NCBI RefSeq assembly: GCF_001049755.1
Contig: NZ_CVLB01000001.1
Coordinates: forward strand, 2,126,995-2,190,994
Direction of reading: 5' to 3'
Origin: Brachyspira suanatina
Lineage (GTDB): Bacteria > Spirochaetota > Brachyspiria > Brachyspirales > Brachyspiraceae
DNA: 64,000 bases
Positions 16,887 to 26,190 of this stretch are shown piece after piece. The first letter of the stretch is position 1, and each line of letters opens with the position of its first letter. The translations under genes were made by a program, and so were the position numbers. Under the pieces are notes generated by a model, which was not told the DNA's origin, ran no database searches, and saw only the letters and a list, made by a program, of their open reading frames with translations.

Positions 16887-16988
16887 TTTTTTCTATACTA
16901 AGTCCTGTTAATTCGCTTATAAGATTTAAATCCATATTTTTATTTTTCATATTTCTAGCTAGAGAATATTTTTCTTGTTCTATACCTT
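16857..16988. repeat. 132-bp direct repeat shared by the two Rpn genes, copy 1
   Basis: Bases 16857-16988 appear identical to 18677-18808. The repeat covers the last codons, the stop and the sequence just after both Rpn genes. Confidence 0.9.
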
Positions 16989-17739
16989 TTTGTATTCCTT
17001 CTTCTATACCCTTTATACGCTCTTCATTAAGCATTAAAACATTAAAGTAATCTCTTTCATAATTACTGTAACCATTATATAAATCATTACTATTAACAAA
17101 TTTATTATATTCTTCATATACTTCTTTCATTATAGGGTTTTTCTTTACTAATATTTCCATAGTATCCTCCAATTTATCTTTAGAATTTAAAAACTCAAAC
17201 CAATCTGATAAACCTTTATACAATTTATTATTACTATTGAATTTTTTCAATTCAAGAAAGTGAATCTCTAAATGATTAGTTAATATATGATTGGTTTCAA
17301 GCTCTTTAATAAAGTAACAGCTATGAGGTTTATCTATACCTTTTATCAAATTAAAATCTAAAATATTAATACTTATTACGGGTGTTAAATCTGAATATAT
17401 ATCCTTAGATTTTAAATTTGTAAAATAATTTTTAGCCCAATAGTATAAACTTCTATATATAAATGATTGATTACCTATTCTTTGTATTTCTATTATTATA
17501 GTTTCGCCTGATTTCGTTTTTGCCTTAACATCTGCTATTGATTCTTTATAAAATACATTTTCTTTTAAATTAAAAGTATTCAAAACTTCTATATATTCAA
17601 AAGGCTCTTGATTAGAATCTATCCTAACAGAATTAATAAGATTTTTAAGTATATGCTCATGTCCCTCTTTGGCAAACATATAACGCATAAAATAATCATT
17701 AAGCACATTAAATTTTTTATTATTTGATCTCAATTCCAT
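16873..17739 (-). CDS. Rpn family PD-(D/E)XK nuclease / transposase-like protein, copy 1
   Basis: A 288-residue member of the Rpn (recombination-promoting nuclease; PDDEXK_2 transposase-like) family. It opens with the conserved FNVLNDYFMRYMFAKEGHE and LKNLINSV. The nuclease core is SIADVKAKTKSGETIIIEIQ (the Asp and Glu-x-Gln of the active site), then FIYRSLYYWAKNYF and LTPVISINILDF. The C-terminal tail has charged EGIEEGIQKGIEQ repeats and ends in NLISELTGLSIEKIEKL. These nucleases cut DNA and promote recombination without RecA. The promoter sits directly at the start codon. Paired with the copy at 18693-19583. Confidence 0.9.
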   Translation of the reverse strand: MELRSNNKKFNVLNDYFMRYMFAKEGHEHILKNLINSVRIDSNQEPFEYIEVLNTFNLKENVFYKESIADVKAKTKSGETIIIEIQRIGNQSFIYRSLYYWAKNYFTNLKSKDIYSDLTPVISINILDFNLIKGIDKPHSCYFIKELETNHILTNHLEIHFLELKKFNSNNKLYKGLSDWFEFLNSKDKLEDTMEILVKKNPIMKEVYEEYNKFVNSNDLYNGYSNYERDYFNVLMLNEERIKGIEEGIQKGIEQEKYSLARNMKNKNMDLNLISELTGLSIEKIEKL

Positions 17740-17745
17740 AAAATT

Positions 17746-17773
17746 ATTATAATGAATTTTTATTCTTTGTCAA
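17746..17773 (-). promoter_or_regulatory. Consensus promoter of Rpn gene 1, predicts a leaderless mRNA
   Basis: On the minus strand TTGACA (17773-17768), a 16-base spacer, then TATAAT (17751-17746), with only 6 bases before the ATG at 17739. The same arrangement precedes Rpn gene 2. Confidence 0.8.
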
Positions 17774-17815
17774 ATAGTATCAATTAAATATATATTAACA
17801 AAATATATTTAGTTT

Positions 17816-18664
17816 ATGAATATTCTAGTATTTAATTTTGACAAAAAAGTATATAATAATATTATGAACAAATATGCATCTCCAATATATCAATACAAAG
17901 GAAGAGTTAATTTAATAATCTCTTCAATATCAGCTTTAATAAATTTAACAGCATTACTAAATATAAACAATTTTAATTTAATAACATTCAATACAGTATA
18001 TTTATTTAGCTTCTTTTCAGTATTTATGTTTATCAATTCCCGTACAGTTTATACTAACATTTTTAAAAATTACAAGAAAGAAATAAAAAATAAAACTATA
18101 TTCTCTTTTATTGGTTTTGTTATATCATTAATCTTGTATATATTGATTACAAAAATTGTTTTTAATAAAATAGCAGTATCATTTAAATATGCTATTCTTC
18201 CTATTATGAATTTTATTTCCATAATACTAGCTAATACAGTATATTTTATATTAGAAAAACTTTTTATAAATAAAGATAAACATTTCTTTAATATTAAATG
18301 CATTTCAAATATATTATTAATATCATTTGCATATACATCAGTTTTTATAGCATTATATTTATTTTATGAATCTAAATACATTATTATTTTACTAAGTATA
18401 TCAAACTCATTATTATCATCAGCAATACTATCAGTTTTTAATATAATGTCATCGAAGTTTATGAATCCTTGGAGCAGGTTTATATTTGTAAATGCTAGTT
18501 ATATAATATCTTTTATTTTATCTTTAATAATATCTTCTATTTTAATAGCGATTTTCTTTACATTTACACTAAAAATATTTGTTTCTACTTTTATGATAAT
18601 ATTATTGTCATTTATAATTTCTATTTTATTAGCCCATTATATAAAAGCATATTCATATTTATAA
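17816..18664 (+). CDS. Transmembrane-only paralogue of the FtsX-like permease
   Basis: A 282-residue, almost entirely hydrophobic protein with about seven membrane helices. Its first part aligns by eye with the TM2-TM5 block of the permease at 3773-5851 (INSRTVY against INSYTIY, IILANTVYFILEKLF against VIIANVKYQVWEKVF). Its end aligns with the last three helices (LLSSAILSVF against LLSSSVLSLF, FIISILLAHYIKAYSYL against FVLSLLISNYNYI). Both periplasmic domains and the first helix are missing, yet the frame is open. The start could be 17816 or ATG 17864; neither has a good ribosome site. It sits between two Rpn nuclease genes. It may be a decayed relic or a minimal membrane protein. Confidence 0.7.
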   Translation: MNILVFNFDKKVYNNIMNKYASPIYQYKGRVNLIISSISALINLTALLNINNFNLITFNTVYLFSFFSVFMFINSRTVYTNIFKNYKKEIKNKTIFSFIGFVISLILYILITKIVFNKIAVSFKYAILPIMNFISIILANTVYFILEKLFINKDKHFFNIKCISNILLISFAYTSVFIALYLFYESKYIIILLSISNSLLSSAILSVFNIMSSKFMNPWSRFIFVNASYIISFILSLIISSILIAIFFTFTLKIFVSTFMIILLSFIISILLAHYIKAYSYL

Positions 18665-18676
18665 ATAGAACTCAAA

Positions 18677-18808
18677 ATATAAATTTTTTATATCATAATT
18701 TTTCTATTTTTTCTATACTAAGTCCTGTTAATTCGCTTATAAGATTTAAATCCATATTTTTATTTTTCATATTTCTAGCTAGAGAATATTTTTCTTGTTC
18801 TATACCTT
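18677..18808. repeat. 132-bp direct repeat shared by the two Rpn genes, copy 2
   Basis: Identical by eye to 16857-16988, offset by exactly 1820 bases. Confidence 0.9.
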
Positions 18809-19583
18809 GTTCTATCCCTTCTTTAATACCTTCCTCTTTCCCTTCTACTCTTCCTAATCTTCTTTCCTCTTCCAGCATTATTTGATTGCCATATAAATAT
18901 GCTTGTCTTTTATCATATTCGTTCATCATTAATCTGTCTTTTATAAAGTTATTATATCTTCTTTGTACTTCTTCCATTATAGGTTTCTCTTTTACTAATT
19001 CTGACATTATAACCTCCTTATTATCATTATCTTTCATAGTAAAAAATTTAAGCCAACAATTTAAATCATATTCTAATGAATCATATTTGAATTTTTTCAA
19101 TTCTATTATATGTATTTGTAAATGGTCAGTAAGTAATCTTTTATTATTGGTGTCATAAATCATATAACAAGAATGTATAGAATCATTATCATCTAAATTA
19201 AAATTAAGCAAATTGATACTAATTACTGGAGTTAGAGCATCATATTTTTCTCCTTGTTTCAAAAGTTTACTATAATTAGAAGCCCAATAATATAATATTC
19301 TTTCTGGAAATCTTGAATTACCTTGTAATTGTATTTCTATAATAACAACTGTTCCATTTTGTGTAATACATTTTACATCTGCAATAGTTTCTTTATCTTC
19401 GTAATTCTCTTTATAGTTAAATGGTGTCAATATTTCTACAGATCTAAAAGTTTTCATTCCAGAATCAAGCATTATTGAATTAATAAAGTCTAATAATATT
19501 GCTTCACTGCCTTTATCGGAGAAAAGATATCTCACAAAGTAATCATTTAAAACATTAAAGTTATTATTTGATCTCAATTCCAT
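18693..19583 (-). CDS. Rpn family PD-(D/E)XK nuclease / transposase-like protein, copy 2
   Basis: A 296-residue paralogue of the gene at 16873. It has the same order of motifs: FNVLNDYFVRYLFSDKGSE, TIADVKCITQNGTVVIIEIQ (active-site Asp and Glu-x-Gln), YYWASNYSKLL, LTPVISINLLNF, and a charged repeat (GRVEGKEEGIKEGIEQGIEQ). The last 35 residues are identical to copy 1, while the body is clearly diverged. That mosaic pattern suggests gene conversion or recombination through the shared 3-prime ends. Its promoter and start region are also nearly identical to copy 1. All the active-site motifs are intact, so it is probably functional. Confidence 0.9.
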   Translation of the reverse strand: MELRSNNNFNVLNDYFVRYLFSDKGSEAILLDFINSIMLDSGMKTFRSVEILTPFNYKENYEDKETIADVKCITQNGTVVIIEIQLQGNSRFPERILYYWASNYSKLLKQGEKYDALTPVISINLLNFNLDDNDSIHSCYMIYDTNNKRLLTDHLQIHIIELKKFKYDSLEYDLNCWLKFFTMKDNDNKEVIMSELVKEKPIMEEVQRRYNNFIKDRLMMNEYDKRQAYLYGNQIMLEEERRLGRVEGKEEGIKEGIEQGIEQEKYSLARNMKNKNMDLNLISELTGLSIEKIEKL

Positions 19584-19589
19584 AAAATC

Positions 19590-19617
19590 ATTATAATGAA
19601 TTTTTATTCTTTGTCAA
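19590..19617 (-). promoter_or_regulatory. Consensus promoter of Rpn gene 2, predicts a leaderless mRNA
   Basis: TTGACA (19617-19612), a 16-base spacer and TATAAT (19595-19590) on the minus strand, with 6 bases to the ATG at 19583. Confidence 0.8.
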
Positions 19618-19723
19618 ATACTATATATTTTATTATTTGGCATATAAAACGAATAAATTCAAATTTGATTAAAGATTAAAAATATATTATACTAACCCTA
19701 AAATTTATAAACGGATAACTATA

Positions 19724-22387
19724 ATGCAAGAAACATTTTTTGGAAGCGAAAAAGAAGAAAATCAAAAACTCACACCTATGATGAGGCAGTACAAAGAAAT
19801 AAAAGATAAATATAGTGACAGTATACTTCTTTTTAGAATGGGAGATTTTTACGAAGTATTTTTTGATGATGCAAAAGTAGTATCCGATATATTGGGGCTT
19901 ACACTTACAAAGAGAGCTAATGTTCCTATGGCAGGAGTTCCTTATCATGCTATAGACAATTATTTATCAAGATTAGTTAAATCTGGAATGAAGATTGCTA
20001 TATGCGATCAAATGGAAGACCCAAAACTTGCAAAAGGTATAGTAAAAAGAGAGGTTACTCAGGTTATAACTCCGGGTACAATTTCAGAAAATAAATACCT
20101 TGAATCAAAAAGCAATAATTATTTAGCTTCTGTAATAGTATCAAAAAGTGAGAAAAATGCTGCTTTATCTATATGCGATATTTCTACAGGAGAACTTTAT
20201 GCTACAGAAATAAATTCTAATTTAGAAAATCAAAATGAAGCTGTAAAAGAAATCATTAATGAGCTTACAGAAGAAATTATAAGATTCTCTCCTAAAGAGA
20301 TTATGACTATAGAATCAGTTTCTGAAAGTGTCATTATAAAAGAAATTCAAAATAAATTTAATAATATATTCTACAGCACTACTCCAAATTATACCGCAGA
20401 ATATTCTTATGCATATAAAACATTAACAAATCATTTTAAAACAGTATCATTAAAAAGTTTCGGTATAGAAGAAAAGCCTCTTTTAATATCCTTATTAGGA
20501 TCAACTATATTCTATATACAGGAACTTTCAAAAACTTCTCTTGAACATATTTCAAATATTAAACTATATAATAGAAGAGATTCTATGACTTTGGATTATG
20601 CCACAATAGCAAGTTTGGAAATATTAGAAACTATAAGAAATGATAATAATAAAATGACATTATTTGACACCATAGACAGAACAAAAACTTCTATGGGAGC
20701 GAGATATTTAAAAAGAATAATCGTAGAACCACTATTAAATATAGAAGAAATAAATAAAAGACTTAATAATGTAGAGTTTTTCTATAAAAATCAAAAGTTT
20801 ATGTATAAAATAAGAGATTTGCTTCAAGATATTGGAGATATAGAAAGACTAGCATCGAAATTGGCATTAGGAAGGATTAATCCTAAGGAATTAGTATCAT
20901 TAAAAAGATTTTTAGTAGGTTCTCTTGAAGTTGTAACAGAACTTGCAATGAATAACTTTGAAGATGTGAACTTTGAGGAAGTTAATGATATAAAAATAAT
21001 AACTGATTTAATAGAGCGTGCAATATTAGAGGATCCAAAAGTTGTTATAAATGAAGGCGACATTATAAAAGATGATTACGATGAAACATTAAAAAAATAT
21101 AATGAAGCTAGAAGAGAAGGAAGGTCTTGGATAGCAGAACTTGAATATAATTACAAACAAGATACAGGAATAAACAATTTAAAAATAAGATATAATAATG
21201 TTATAGGTTATTATGTAGAAGTAACAAAATCAAATGTATCATCAGTTCCAAGCGATTTCATAAAAAGACAAACATTAATAGGAAGTGAAAGATACACTAC
21301 AAGCAAATTAATGGAATATGAAACTATTATAAATGAAGCTAATGAAAAAAGTTATGCATTAGAATACAATATATTTATTGAGGTGAGAAATAAAACCAAC
21401 GAATATTTAAACTCAATATTAAAAATGGCAAGAGTAATTTCTATAATAGATGTTTATTCTTCTCTTGCTTGTTTAGCTAAAGAAGACAATTACATAAAGC
21501 CAATAATAACAGATGACGGTATAATAGATATAAAAGACGGAAGACACCCAGTCGTAGAAGTTAATCTAAAAACAGAAAGTTTTATTCCTAATGATACATA
21601 TTTAGATAATAAAAATGAACATATGCTTATAATTACAGGTCCTAATATGAGTGGTAAGAGTACATATTTAAGACAAACAGCTTTGATAGTATTGCTTGCT
21701 CAAATAGGTTCATTCGTTCCTGCATCAAGTGCAAAAATTTCTATAGTTGACCGTATATTTACTCGCGTTGGAGCTAGCGATAATATAGCAAGAGGAGAAA
21801 GTACATTCTTAGTAGAAATGAATGAAACAGCATATATTCTAAATCATTGTACAGATAAAAGTCTTGTTATAATGGACGAAATAGGACGAGGAACTTCAAC
21901 TTATGACGGACTTTCTATTGCTTGGGCTATAGTGGAATATTTAGTTCATGAAGAAAACAAAAAAGCTAAAACTTTATTCGCCACACATTACCATGAACTT
22001 ACTATGCTTGAAGATTTACAAGGAGTTAAAAACTATAAAGTATTAGTTGAAGAATATAAAGATGAAATAATATTCATGAAAAAAGTTACTGAAGGAGCTG
22101 CTAAATCTAGTTATGGTATATATGCTGCCAAAATAGCAGGTGCCCCTAATAAAGTTATAAAAAGAGCTACTGAAATATTAAAAAGATTAGAAGCTGATGC
22201 AAGTGTTCAGGTGGAAAATATAGAATTAAATAATCAAAAATCTAAAGATATACTTCCGCTTTATGAAGAACCTAAAATCATAGAAAAAGAAAGCGAAATA
22301 GAAAAAGAGATAAAAGATTTGAATATTAATATGATAACACCTCTTGATGCTATGAATTTAATTAATAAATGGAAGAACATGATATGA
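19724..22387 (+). CDS. mutS: DNA mismatch repair protein MutS
   Basis: Recognises mismatches and small loops and recruits MutL. The 887-residue length is normal. Domain order: mismatch-binding domain I with the Phe-x-Glu motif (LLFRMGDFYEVFFDDA), connector, clamp and lever helices, then the ATPase with Walker A GPNMSGKSTYLRQ, GASDNIARGESTFLVEM, Walker B LVIMDEIGRGTSTYDGLS and FATHYHELTML. The tail ends in the family's MNLINKWKNMI helix-turn-helix dimer region. A TATACT -10 box lies about 45 bases upstream. MutS matters here because the window contains a long pentanucleotide repeat, although tracts with 5-base units are poorly policed by MutS. Confidence 0.98.
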   Translation: MQETFFGSEKEENQKLTPMMRQYKEIKDKYSDSILLFRMGDFYEVFFDDAKVVSDILGLTLTKRANVPMAGVPYHAIDNYLSRLVKSGMKIAICDQMEDPKLAKGIVKREVTQVITPGTISENKYLESKSNNYLASVIVSKSEKNAALSICDISTGELYATEINSNLENQNEAVKEIINELTEEIIRFSPKEIMTIESVSESVIIKEIQNKFNNIFYSTTPNYTAEYSYAYKTLTNHFKTVSLKSFGIEEKPLLISLLGSTIFYIQELSKTSLEHISNIKLYNRRDSMTLDYATIASLEILETIRNDNNKMTLFDTIDRTKTSMGARYLKRIIVEPLLNIEEINKRLNNVEFFYKNQKFMYKIRDLLQDIGDIERLASKLALGRINPKELVSLKRFLVGSLEVVTELAMNNFEDVNFEEVNDIKIITDLIERAILEDPKVVINEGDIIKDDYDETLKKYNEARREGRSWIAELEYNYKQDTGINNLKIRYNNVIGYYVEVTKSNVSSVPSDFIKRQTLIGSERYTTSKLMEYETIINEANEKSYALEYNIFIEVRNKTNEYLNSILKMARVISIIDVYSSLACLAKEDNYIKPIITDDGIIDIKDGRHPVVEVNLKTESFIPNDTYLDNKNEHMLIITGPNMSGKSTYLRQTALIVLLAQIGSFVPASSAKISIVDRIFTRVGASDNIARGESTFLVEMNETAYILNHCTDKSLVIMDEIGRGTSTYDGLSIAWAIVEYLVHEENKKAKTLFATHYHELTMLEDLQGVKNYKVLVEEYKDEIIFMKKVTEGAAKSSYGIYAAKIAGAPNKVIKRATEILKRLEADASVQVENIELNNQKSKDILPLYEEPKIIEKESEIEKEIKDLNINMITPLDAMNLINKWKNMI

Positions 22388-22475
22388 AAATATCATGTTA
22401 ATTTCATTGATTTTTTCATAAATTCAATTTTAAGAGGTTGCAAGCCGAAATTATAGTATAATAATGAGGTGTACA

Positions 22476-22799
22476 ATGACTGAACAATATTACTACAAAT
22501 CAACAACTGAAAGAGAATTCGACTGCGTAAAAGATGATGAGAGATTGATAGAAACTTTGTCTGATAAAGGCTATACTGTTTATGCCATTGCACAAAAATC
22601 TAATCAATTAATACCATATCATGAACATCCTTCCGAAGAAATGGTAATAGTATTAAGCGGTAAAGTAAGATATATAGTAGAAGAAGAAATCGTGGATTTA
22701 GAAGAAGGTGATATTATAAGAGTAAGACCGCATTCTGTGCATTCCATGATAGGAATTTCTGAAAATGGAATATCTAATTTACTTTTAGTATTTATTTAA
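22476..22799 (+). CDS. Small cupin-domain protein
   Basis: 107 residues. I chose ATG 22476, with GAGGT 5 bases upstream, over the in-frame ATG at 22464, which overlaps that ribosome site. The single-domain cupin has motif 1 LIPYHEHPSEEMVIVLSG (two His and a Glu as metal ligands) and motif 2 LEEGDIIRVRPHSVHSM (a third His). Such proteins bind a metal and often a small sugar or acid; the ligand is not evident. A TATAAT box lies just upstream at 22457-22462. It is 88 bases after mutS and probably has its own promoter. Confidence 0.88.
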   Translation: MTEQYYYKSTTEREFDCVKDDERLIETLSDKGYTVYAIAQKSNQLIPYHEHPSEEMVIVLSGKVRYIVEEEIVDLEEGDIIRVRPHSVHSMIGISENGISNLLLVFI

Positions 22800-23335
22800 T
22801 CTTTTATAAATTAATAGCAAAAAATAAATTTGTGTAATATAATCTAAAATTATGTTACATTAAAAATTTTCAGTATATACCTAAACAACTATATTTTGAC
22901 AATTTTATTTTTTATATTGTTATTATTTTCGGGGACTAGCCCATGAACCCCCAGTTCTTTTACGACCGAAGGAAGTACTGTAAGTATTGGTATAAGGCAC
23001 AGCCCGCCTCACGAAGTGTGCCTACGGCAGGCGAGAACCAAAATAACTACATTTTTAGTCCAAATTTAGGATATATCCTATATTTAATAAGTATTTTTCA
23101 AATATAAAGTTCTAGCAATTGAGTTTTCGCGAAGCGTGCCGACGAAGTCCACCTGCAGTGGTGGCAGCTACTTTGACGAAGTCCGACAAAAAAGTAGATA
23201 ACATTTATATAAAGTGCATCGGCTGACAAACTTAAAAATATTTGGTATATACCAAATATATTTCAAATGTAAAAATTGAAATGGATTATTTTTAATATAA
23301 AAGTATTAATTAAAAAATTTAATACAAATACTAAA
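22800..23335. other. Gene-free gap filled by a composite repeat
   Basis: Apart from the GC-rich composite repeat at 22876-23256 I see no gene here. A short plus-strand open frame at 23276-23497 runs into the antisense of dcd and is not credible. Confidence 0.7.
22876..23256. repeat. GC-rich composite dispersed repeat, copy 2
   Basis: Block A (about 22930-23059, CCCCAGTTCTTTT to AACTACATTTTTA) followed by block B in reverse (23124-23203, TTTTCGCGAAGCGTGCC to AAAAAAGTAGATAA). This is the inverted order of copy 1 at 12691-13050. Left border TATACCTAAACAA and TTTGACAATTTTA, right border TGACAAACTTAAAAA. Copy-specific GC-rich inserts lie inside both blocks. Confidence 0.85.
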
Positions 23336-23854
23336 TTACTTGAAATCTTTATAAAGCATACTAGGCTGAACATCAGTATTATTCTGGTATTTACTGCTTG
23401 TATACTCTTCATATTCTCCGTCTATTGTATGATAATAAAGCTGAGCTATTTCAACTCCGGGATATATTATTATAGGCTTTATACAGAAAATTTCTAAAGT
23501 CCAGTATCCTGCAAATCCAACATCACCAAAACCAGCAGTAATATGAATAAATATTCCAAGCCTTCCTATAGATGATCTACCCTCTATCATAGGAACAAAT
23601 TTTTTAGTGTTGGTATACTCTAAAGTTCTTCCTAAATATAATTCATTAGGTTTTAATTCGTATCCAGATTCAGGTATTATTATTTCCTTTACACTATTAG
23701 GTTTTTTCATATCAAGAACATTATCTTTATATACTAAAAGTTTATTATGAAGTTTTACATTATAACTATTTGAATTTAATTGTTTTCTATTAAATGGTTC
23801 TATTATTATATCTTTTCCTAAATTTTTTTCTATTTCAAGCCCTGACAAAATCAT
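23336..23854 (-). CDS. dcd: dCTP deaminase
   Basis: Deaminates dCTP to dUTP, the first step of dTTP supply in many bacteria. The 172-residue protein has the trimeric dUTPase-like fold: SNSYNVKLHNKLLVY, LYLGRTLEYT, then the signature FVPMIEGRSSIGRLGIFIHITAGFGDVGFAGYW cut here into its parts (EGRSSIGRLG, HITAGFGDVGF), and the C-terminal IYPGVEIAQLYYHTIDGE. The catalytic Glu corresponds to the Glu in YWTLEI. Whether it also hydrolyses dUTP (the bifunctional archaeal type) cannot be decided by eye. ATG 23854 has AGGAAA upstream. Confidence 0.93.
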   Translation of the reverse strand: MILSGLEIEKNLGKDIIIEPFNRKQLNSNSYNVKLHNKLLVYKDNVLDMKKPNSVKEIIIPESGYELKPNELYLGRTLEYTNTKKFVPMIEGRSSIGRLGIFIHITAGFGDVGFAGYWTLEIFCIKPIIIYPGVEIAQLYYHTIDGEYEEYTSSKYQNNTDVQPSMLYKDFK

Positions 23855-23954
23855 CTATTTATTTTCCTGCAATTTATTTTAAATTATTTCGCTTTATTTT
23901 TCGGTATTATTATAGTATAATTTATTAAGTAAAATAAAATTATGGAGTTATTAA

Positions 23955-25286
23955 ATGCTATCTATAAATTATAAAAACGTATTAGGATTTTTACAAGAGC
24001 ATGAACTAGAATATTTTGCCGAAAAAGCTAAATATGCAAATGAACTTCTTGAAAACAAAAAAGGTGCTGGCAATGATTTTTTAGGATGGGTTAATTTACC
24101 AACAGAAGCTTTAAAAATGGTAAAAGAAATTGATGAATTAGCTAAAGAAATTAGAGAAAATGCTGAAGTTTTAGTATCTGTTGGTATAGGCGGATCTTAT
24201 TTAGGAGCAAGAGCTGTTATAGAATCTTTTTTAAACCCTTTTGTTTCCGCTAAAAAAGGAAATACTCAAGTTATATATGCCGGTCATAATATGAACGGAG
24301 AATATTTCAAAAATTTATTAGATTATTTAGAAGGTAAAGATTTTTATATCAATGTAATATCTAAAAGCGGTACTACAACTGAACCTGCTATAGCATTCAG
24401 AGTATTAAAAGAATATGCTGAAAAAAGATACGGTAAAGATGAAGCTGCTAAAAGAATAATAGCTACTACAGATAAAGCTAAAGGAGCTTTAAAAACATTA
24501 TCTACAGAAAATAAATATAGAACTTTTGTTATACCTGATGATGTAGGAGGAAGATATTCTGTACTTACACCTGTTGGATTAATTCCTATTGCTGTTGCAG
24601 GAATAAGCATTGAAGAGCTTATAAAAGGCTTTGATTCTATGGCTAAATTAACTAAAGAAATGGATTATAAGAAAAACCCTTCTATGTTATATGCTATACT
24701 TAGAAATATCCTTTATAGTAAAGGATTTAGTACTGAAATAATGGTTAACTATATACCTAGAATGCATTATATATCTGAATGGTGGAAGCAATTATACGGA
24801 GAAAGCGAAGGAAAAGATAAAAAAGGTATTTTCCCTGCTTCTGTTGATTTCTCTACTGATTTACACTCTTTAGGTCAATTCATACAGGATGGTAAAAGAG
24901 GATTATTTGAAACTGTTATAAGAGTTGATAAAGAAGATATCGATTTAACTATGAAAAAAGAAGCTTCTGATTTAGACGGACTTAATTATTTGGAAGGTAA
25001 AACTTTGCATGAAATAAATAAATCAGCATTAGAAGCTACTGTACTTGCCCATGTTGATGGAGGAGTACCAAATATTATAGTAGATATAGATAAAATTACT
25101 CCATTCACTATCGGAGAGCTTTTATACTTCTTTGAAAAATCTTGCGGTATATCTGGTCATTTACTTGGTGTTAATCCATTCGATCAGCCTGGTGTAGAAG
25201 CATACAAGAAAAACATGTTTGCTATGCTTGGTAAAAAAGGTTATGAAGAAATGGGTAAAACTTTGAGAGCAAGATTAGGTAAATAA
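23955..25286 (+). CDS. pgi: Glucose-6-phosphate isomerase
   Basis: Interconverts glucose 6-phosphate and fructose 6-phosphate in glycolysis. The 443-residue length matches the shorter Firmicutes/Thermotoga-type enzyme. Visible motifs: VLVSVGIGGSYLGARAVIE, INVISKSGTTTEPAIAFRVL (sugar-phosphate-binding SIS region), DDVGGRYSVLTPVGLIP, WWKQLYGESEGKDKKGIFP, and the C-terminal NPFDQPGVEAYKKNMFAMLG, which carries the active-site Lys. ATG 23955 has GGAG 8 bases upstream, and a TATAAT box lies at 23916. A terminator follows. Confidence 0.97.
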   Translation: MLSINYKNVLGFLQEHELEYFAEKAKYANELLENKKGAGNDFLGWVNLPTEALKMVKEIDELAKEIRENAEVLVSVGIGGSYLGARAVIESFLNPFVSAKKGNTQVIYAGHNMNGEYFKNLLDYLEGKDFYINVISKSGTTTEPAIAFRVLKEYAEKRYGKDEAAKRIIATTDKAKGALKTLSTENKYRTFVIPDDVGGRYSVLTPVGLIPIAVAGISIEELIKGFDSMAKLTKEMDYKKNPSMLYAILRNILYSKGFSTEIMVNYIPRMHYISEWWKQLYGESEGKDKKGIFPASVDFSTDLHSLGQFIQDGKRGLFETVIRVDKEDIDLTMKKEASDLDGLNYLEGKTLHEINKSALEATVLAHVDGGVPNIIVDIDKITPFTIGELLYFFEKSCGISGHLLGVNPFDQPGVEAYKKNMFAMLGKKGYEEMGKTLRARLGK

Positions 25287-25302
25287 TTAATTAAAAATAT
25301 TA

Positions 25303-25977
25303 TTAATAAGGCTGATAATAAATAATACTTATTATCAGCTTTAATTTTATATATCTATTATTTTTTCCTGCAACAGAATATATAAAACCTTTTATCTGTT
25401 TCTTATCTATTACATCAAATCCATTTTTCAGCATTCGTTTATATATACTTTCTTTGTTTTCTGTGCGGCAATCTCCACTTTTCATAATATTAAATAAAAT
25501 ATTATTATCTATCCAAGCTGCAACTCCTCCTACTCCTGTATCTGATAATATATAAATTCATCATTTTTTAAGAACGCTGCAAACATCTTTCATAGCATCA
25601 TCAGGATACGGATAATAATGAAACTCTGTATGCATGTTACTATATCAAAAGTATTATCATTAAAAGGAAGTTTGTTGGCAGTACCTAATATAAATTCAGT
25701 ATCCTTTATATTTTTAGATTTAGAAATATTTATCATCTCTTCTGATAAATCAAGTCCATAAAATTCTGCGGTATCTTTATATTTTTTAGCATATTTATTA
25801 AGTAACATGTTCCACAACCTATATCTAAAAGTTTATTATAATCTATATTTTTTAAATATTCTGACACATAATTACATCTAATTTTTCCATACTTAGAATA
25901 ATAAATAATATACTTTTTATATAAATACTAGCTTGCTTATTAAAATATTCTTTTGATAATTTTTTATAATCTTTCAT
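25303..25977 (-). pseudogene. Frameshifted class I SAM-dependent methyltransferase
   Basis: Pieces of one methyltransferase are read in changing frames on the minus strand. ATG 25977 starts MKDYKKLSKEYFNKQA, then a frame change is needed to reach YVSEYLKNIDYNKLLDIGCGT (motif I). Another change leads to LLNKYAKKYKDTAEFYGLD, SEEMINISK and LGTANKLPFNDNTFDIVTC (motifs II and III). A further shift gives HYYPYPDDAMKDVCSVLKK, two stops, and then a last piece ending in MLKNGFDVIDKK and FIYSVAGKN. At least three frameshifts or stops are required, so the gene is broken. The tail overlaps the pgi terminator. Confidence 0.85.
25305..25345 (+). terminator. Terminator of pgi
   Basis: GCTGATAATAA pairs with TTATTATCAGC across a short loop, followed by TTTAATTTTA. 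Confidence 0.85.
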
Positions 25978-26190
25978 AAATATTATCCTTGCATTTTAAA
26001 TGTTAGCATAATCTAACATTTAAAATAATTAAATCAATAATAAACTTTTATTAATATTTTCATATATTTAATTATGTAAAAATAAATTATTTTTAAAAAA
26101 AGACATTATTTCATATTCTTTTTATAATACATTTATTTCTATTTATTGTATAAACTGTTTTATATATCAATAATTTTAAAGGAAAACATT

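Noticed and set aside
23276-23497. 73-residue plus-strand frame
   Set aside because: Second half is antisense to dcd; the start has no ribosome site.
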